In this document: positions 36,801 through 39,770 of the stretch, piece by piece | Position numbering within the stretch: position 1 is the first letter of the stretch | Layout: each line of letters starts with the position of its first letter | Assembly: GCA_030831125.1 (NCBI GenBank) | Contig: JAURLQ010000071.1 | Span: 1 to 39,770, forward strand | Reading direction: 5' to 3' | Source of the DNA: Gammaproteobacteria bacterium | GTDB taxonomy: Bacteria; Pseudomonadota; Gammaproteobacteria; Pseudomonadales; Pseudohongiellaceae | DNA: 39,770 bases | The notes under the pieces: generated by a model | The model's database searches: none | Seen by the model: the letters and a program-made list of their open reading frames with translations, nothing else | Told to the model about the DNA's origin: nothing | Program-made: the position numbers and the translations under genes

Positions 36801-38192
36801 TCAGAATACCCTGTTGTAACCATCATGGGCAGCCACCTTGTAGGCCTCAGCCATTGTTGGGTAATTGAATGTGGTATTCAGAAAGTAGCGCAGGGTGTTG
36901 GCCCCTTTCCTCTGGTTCATGATGGCCTGGCCTATATGCAGAATTTCCGACGCCTGGTCGCCAAAGCAGTGTATGCCAAGGATTTCGAGGGTGTCGAAGT
37001 GAAAAATGATTTTCAGCATGCCCACTTCATCGCCCGTAATCTGGGCACGAGCAATACTGCGGAAAAAAGCCTTGCCTACTTCATAGGGAATTTTCTTTTC
37101 AGTCAATTCACGTTCGTTGAGACCAATAGTGCTGATTTCAGGAATGGTATAGATGCCGGTTGGAATTTCCTTCAATGAAACGAAGGCCTCAGGATTGAAT
37201 ATCGCATTGGATGCTGCCCTGCCCTGGTCATAGGCAGCGCTGGCAAGTGCAGGTGGACCGATGACATCCCCGGCAGCATAGATGTTCTTGCATGAGGTCT
37301 GGTATTTGTTGTTGACATGCAGTTGGCCACGACTATTGGCCTTGAGGCCAATTGCATCGATATTCAGCCTGTCAGTATTTCCTGTTCTGCCGTTGGCCCA
37401 CAGGATGATATCACTCTTGATCTTCTTGCCGGACTCAAGATGTGTGATTACACAGTCATCCAGGTATTCAATCCTGCTGAAGTGCTCCATGTGTCTGCAG
37501 CGAACGCTCAGGTTTCGCAGGTGATAACTCAGGGCATCGGTAATTTCTGTGTCGAGAAACGAAAGCAATGATGATGCCGGATTGATGAGCTCTACCTTGC
37601 AACCCAGTCCTCCAAAAATGGAAGCGTATTCGCATCCAATAACACCGGCACCAATGATGGTGACCTTGCGTGGGCTTTCACCCAGACCGAGGATCGAGTC
37701 GCTGTCGAATACACGCTTTTGGGTAAAATCCAGCTCTTCCGGATGATAGGGCCTGGAGCCGGTGGCAATAATGAAATGTTCGGCATGGAGTTTTGCCTTG
37801 CTGCGCCCTTTCAGTATTTCGATAGTGTGGGCATCTACAAAACTGGCGACCCCTTCGTAGACTTTTACAAAATTACGCTGGTAGAAATTGCTTCGCAGGC
37901 TGACCTGCTCATCAACCACCCTGTTGGCATGTTTCATCAACTGGGGAAAAGTGACACTGCTTGAATCCCCGAAGTCCCTGAACATGGGATTGGTCCGGAA
38001 CTGTATGACCTGCTTGACCCCATGGCGCAGTGCCTTGGAAGGAATGGTCCCAAGATAGGTGCAATTGCCGCCGGGCTTCAGTTTGTCGCAGACCATGGCA
38101 ACTTTTTTGCCCAGTTTCACTGCATTCATTGTGGCCGCTTCTCCGGCCGGGCCACTGCCTATCACTATAAGATCGTAACTGTGTTTTGCCAT
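36801..38192 (-). CDS. sthA: Soluble pyridine nucleotide transhydrogenase
   Basis: A cytoplasmic FAD enzyme that moves hydride between NADPH and NAD+, usually to dispose of excess NADPH. Its 463 residues match Escherichia SthA (466). The FAD motif GSGPAG is at 12-17. The disulfide motif of related reductases reads Cys-44-x4-Thr-49 (CTYLGT), the hallmark that separates SthA from lipoamide dehydrogenase and glutathione reductase. A second GxGxxG lies in [13 protein letters not shown] chose the ATG at 38192, which starts [12 protein letters not shown]; an earlier start would overlap apbE. It lies 13 bases after apbE and is likely co-transcribed. Confidence 0.95.
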   Translation of the reverse strand: MAKHSYDLIVIGSGPAGEAATMNAVKLGKKVAMVCDKLKPGGNCTYLGTIPSKALRHGVKQVIQFRTNPMFRDFGDSSSVTFPQLMKHANRVVDEQVSLRSNFYQRNFVKVYEGVASFVDAHTIEILKGRSKAKLHAEHFIIATGSRPYHPEELDFTQKRVFDSDSILGLGESPRKVTIIGAGVIGCEYASIFGGLGCKVELINPASSLLSFLDTEITDALSYHLRNLSVRCRHMEHFSRIEYLDDCVITHLESGKKIKSDIILWANGRTGNTDRLNIDAIGLKANSRGQLHVNNKYQTSCKNIYAAGDVIGPPALASAAYDQGRAASNAIFNPEAFVSLKEIPTGIYTIPEISTIGLNERELTEKKIPYEVGKAFFRSIARAQITGDEVGMLKIIFHFDTLEILGIHCFGDQASEILHIGQAIMNQRKGANTLRYFLNTTFNYPTMAEAYKVAAHDGYNRVF

Positions 38193-38205
38193 ACCAGGGG
38201 AACCT

Positions 38206-39246
38206 CTACAGATCGGGATACCGTGCTTGCATGCCGGTACTTGCCCTTGTCCTGAAACCATCACCCTCATGCATTATAAAGTACGCTGCAACAGAGTTCT
38301 TTTCTGCAAGCAGCAATCCTTTCTCGGGGCCCAGCACCATCAGGGCTGTTGCCCATGCATCTGCAATAGCCGCCTGTGATGCCAGCACAGTGACTGCCGC
38401 CAGATTATGAGTGACCGGCCGACCAGTAACCGGATCAATTTCATGGGAATAGCGCTGCCCATCCATTATTCTGAAATTGCGATAATCACCCGAAGCGGCC
38501 AGTGCGAAGGACTGCCCTTCACTGCTGATGGCAGCCATGGCACTTCGCTCGCCCTGTCCGGGTTTTTCCATGGCAAGAGTCCAGCCATCCCCGTCAGGCC
38601 CTGCGCCACTCACACGCAGTTCGCCACCCACTTCAAAAATATAATTGTCATAGCCATAGCCCTCCAGCAAGCGGGCCAGGTCATCAACAGCATAGCCTTT
38701 TGCTATGCCTGAGAGGTCCAACTCAATGTTCCGTCCTGGGGTTGCTGTGCCACTGTTTCCATCCAGCACAAGGGCATCCATGCCGGTTTGCTCCTGAGCC
38801 AGGGCTATATCTGTATCAGATGGCATATTGTCGCCAGTCTGATCAACACCAAAACCCCATAACCTGACCAATGGACCTACAGTCGGATCAAATGCTCCTT
38901 CAGACAGTGCATGTATACTACTTGCAAGCGCCAGCACCTGGCCAAGTTCGACTGAAACAGCCCTGGCTACTCCGGGAATCGCAACGTTCAATTGCATGAG
39001 CTCCGAATCGGGTGTCCAGGTGCTGAATATGGCTCGGTCCAGATGCTCAAGACGTGCTGCGATTGCTCCAGCGAGCACAGGATCCGGGCTCTCACTTGCC
39101 GGCAGCGCAAGCTGCAGACTCCACGTAGTGCCCATGGTATGCCCCTGCAGTGCATGTACAGGCAGTGAGGTAGTGGCATGAAACAGTAAAAGCAAAAAAA
39201 GAAAAGCGCCTGCCACCAATGCAGCAAGCGCTTTGGGATTTGGCAT
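38206..39246 (-). CDS. apbE: FAD:protein FMN transferase
   Basis: Attaches FMN covalently to threonines of target flavoproteins such as NqrB, NqrC and RnfG, on the outer face of the inner membrane. From the ATG at 39246 it has 346 residues. A hydrophobic N-terminus ([17 protein letters not shown]) is a signal peptide or anchor; no lipobox cysteine is seen. Family motifs are [54 protein letters not shown] and the metal-binding ADAWATAL. Codons further upstream would overlap gap. It follows the gap stop by 10 bases. In Pseudomonas the apbE gene stands between nqrF and sthA; no nqr or rnf target gene is present here. Confidence 0.94.
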   Translation of the reverse strand: MPNPKALAALVAGAFLFLLLLFHATTSLPVHALQGHTMGTTWSLQLALPASESPDPVLAGAIAARLEHLDRAIFSTWTPDSELMQLNVAIPGVARAVSVELGQVLALASSIHALSEGAFDPTVGPLVRLWGFGVDQTGDNMPSDTDIALAQEQTGMDALVLDGNSGTATPGRNIELDLSGIAKGYAVDDLARLLEGYGYDNYIFEVGGELRVSGAGPDGDGWTLAMEKPGQGERSAMAAISSEGQSFALAASGDYRNFRIMDGQRYSHEIDPVTGRPVTHNLAAVTVLASQAAIADAWATALMVLGPEKGLLLAEKNSVAAYFIMHEGDGFRTRASTGMQARYPDL

Positions 39247-39256
39247 GGCAGGCAAA

Positions 39257-39770
39257 TCAGCTGTCCATGCTTTCATTTTCCGGGTAGGACAGATAGTTGA
39301 CGCCAGCAAGTTTGCTGACCATACGGACTACCTGGTTGCAATAACCGTATTCGTTGTCATACCACAGATAAAGCACCAGATTGTGTCCATTGCTGATAGT
39401 GGCTGTGGCATCCAGGATGGAGGCTTCCCTTGAGCCGATGAAGTCACTGGAAACCGCATCCGGTGACTCCGTATATCCCAGCTGGTTCTGCAAGGGCGAA
39501 TGCAGGGCGATCTTACGCAGATATTCGTTGATTTCTTCCTTGGTACATTTGGTCTGCAGGGTAAGATTGAGTATGGCCATGGAAACGTCAGCTACGGGCA
39601 CCCTGACAGCATTACCACTGAGCTTGCCAGCCAGTTCAGGTACTGCCTTTGAAACAGCCTTGGCTGCGCCCGTTTCTGTCAACACCATGTTCAGTGCAGC
39701 ACTTCGGCCACGACGATCTGCCTTGTGATAATTGTCTATGAGATTCTGGTCATTGGTATAGGCATGCACG
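39257..39770 (-). CDS. gap: Glyceraldehyde-3-phosphate dehydrogenase, C-terminal part (runs off the window)
   Basis: The last 170 or so residues of GAPDH, which oxidises glyceraldehyde-3-phosphate with NAD(P)+; the catalytic cysteine lies outside the window. VHAYTNDQNLIDNYHKADRR, LTETGAAKAVSKAVPELAGKL, RVPVADVSMAILNL and WYDNEYGYCNQVVRMV are family segments. The form VHAYTNDQNLIDNYHK and the GSREASI region recall the longer GAPDH of Pseudomonas (PA3001) that precedes the nqr operon. It probably heads a gap-apbE-sthA transcript. Confidence 0.95.
   Translation of the reverse strand, partial: VHAYTNDQNLIDNYHKADRRGRSAALNMVLTETGAAKAVSKAVPELAGKLSGNAVRVPVADVSMAILNLTLQTKCTKEEINEYLRKIALHSPLQNQLGYTESPDAVSSDFIGSREASILDATATISNGHNLVLYLWYDNEYGYCNQVVRMVSKLAGVNYLSYPENESMDS

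Noticed and set aside
38193-38270. A longer SthA start giving 26 extra residues
   Set aside because: It would overlap apbE, and the extra residues do not resemble the family; the ATG at 38192 begins just before the FAD motif.

Overview
The window is a stretch of gammaproteobacterial chromosome of medium GC. The evidence is the gene order. One block matches the Pseudomonas-type order lolC-lolD-lolE-comEC-exbB-exbD-(msbA)-lpxK-ycaR-kdsB-LMW phosphatase-murB. A second matches uvrC-pgsA-tRNA-Gly-tRNA-Cys-tRNA-Leu, the Escherichia order. A third is a complete Escherichia-type nuo operon with fused nuoCD. A fourth is gap-apbE-sthA. Family-level placement is not possible from the sequence alone; a TonB receptor of the EITVTGSRI type and the overall order suggest a free-living aquatic member of Pseudomonadales/Cellvibrionales or a relative (inference).

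Layout, left to right. 1-555: start of a TonB-dependent receptor, cut by the window edge. 556-1415: gene-poor, with an AT-rich patch. 1416-1898: small exported protein. 1913-3160: tyrosine integrase beside the 3' end of tRNA-Leu, the signature of an island or prophage integrated at this tRNA. 3260-3594: tRNA-Leu(UAA), tRNA-Cys(GCA), tRNA-Gly(GCC). 3860-6651: pgsA and uvrC. 6951-13280: cell-wall, LPS and envelope-transport genes (murB, phosphatase, kdsB, ycaR, lpxK, msbA, exbD, exbB). 13401-15716: comEC. 15799-19011: lolE, lolD, lolC. 19016-19729: a degenerate serine-recombinase-like gene joined to lolC. 19931-21001: a lone plus-strand acyltransferase. 21527-36443: nuoN to nuoA. 36801-39770: sthA, apbE and the end of gap. 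Apart from the 160-aa exported protein and the acyltransferase, every gene is on the minus strand.

How the genes work together. The murB-to-lolC block builds and exports the envelope. MurB makes peptidoglycan precursor; KdsB and LpxK make Kdo-lipid A; MsbA flips lipid A; LolCDE releases lipoproteins; ExbBD energises outer-membrane import, for example by the receptor at the left edge. NuoA-N is a 13-subunit proton-pumping NADH dehydrogenase. SthA balances NADH and NADPH, GAPDH produces NADH or NADPH, and ApbE attaches FMN to respiratory flavoproteins.

Most interesting points. (1) Three copies of a palindromic intergenic element share conserved ends. Two of them align without gaps over 63 nt with compensatory changes in the stem, and they lie at gene-order junctions. 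(2) gap-apbE-sthA looks like the Pseudomonas gap-nqrABCDEF-apbE-nqrM-sthA block with nqr removed, while nuo sits next to it. (3) A serine-recombinase-like protein with altered catalytic residues is coupled to lolCDE. (4) A REP-like perfect 19-bp inverted repeat between nuoB and nuoCD supplies the start codon and first codons of nuoCD. (5) An 11-bp-phased repeat array lies between the integrase and its tRNA.
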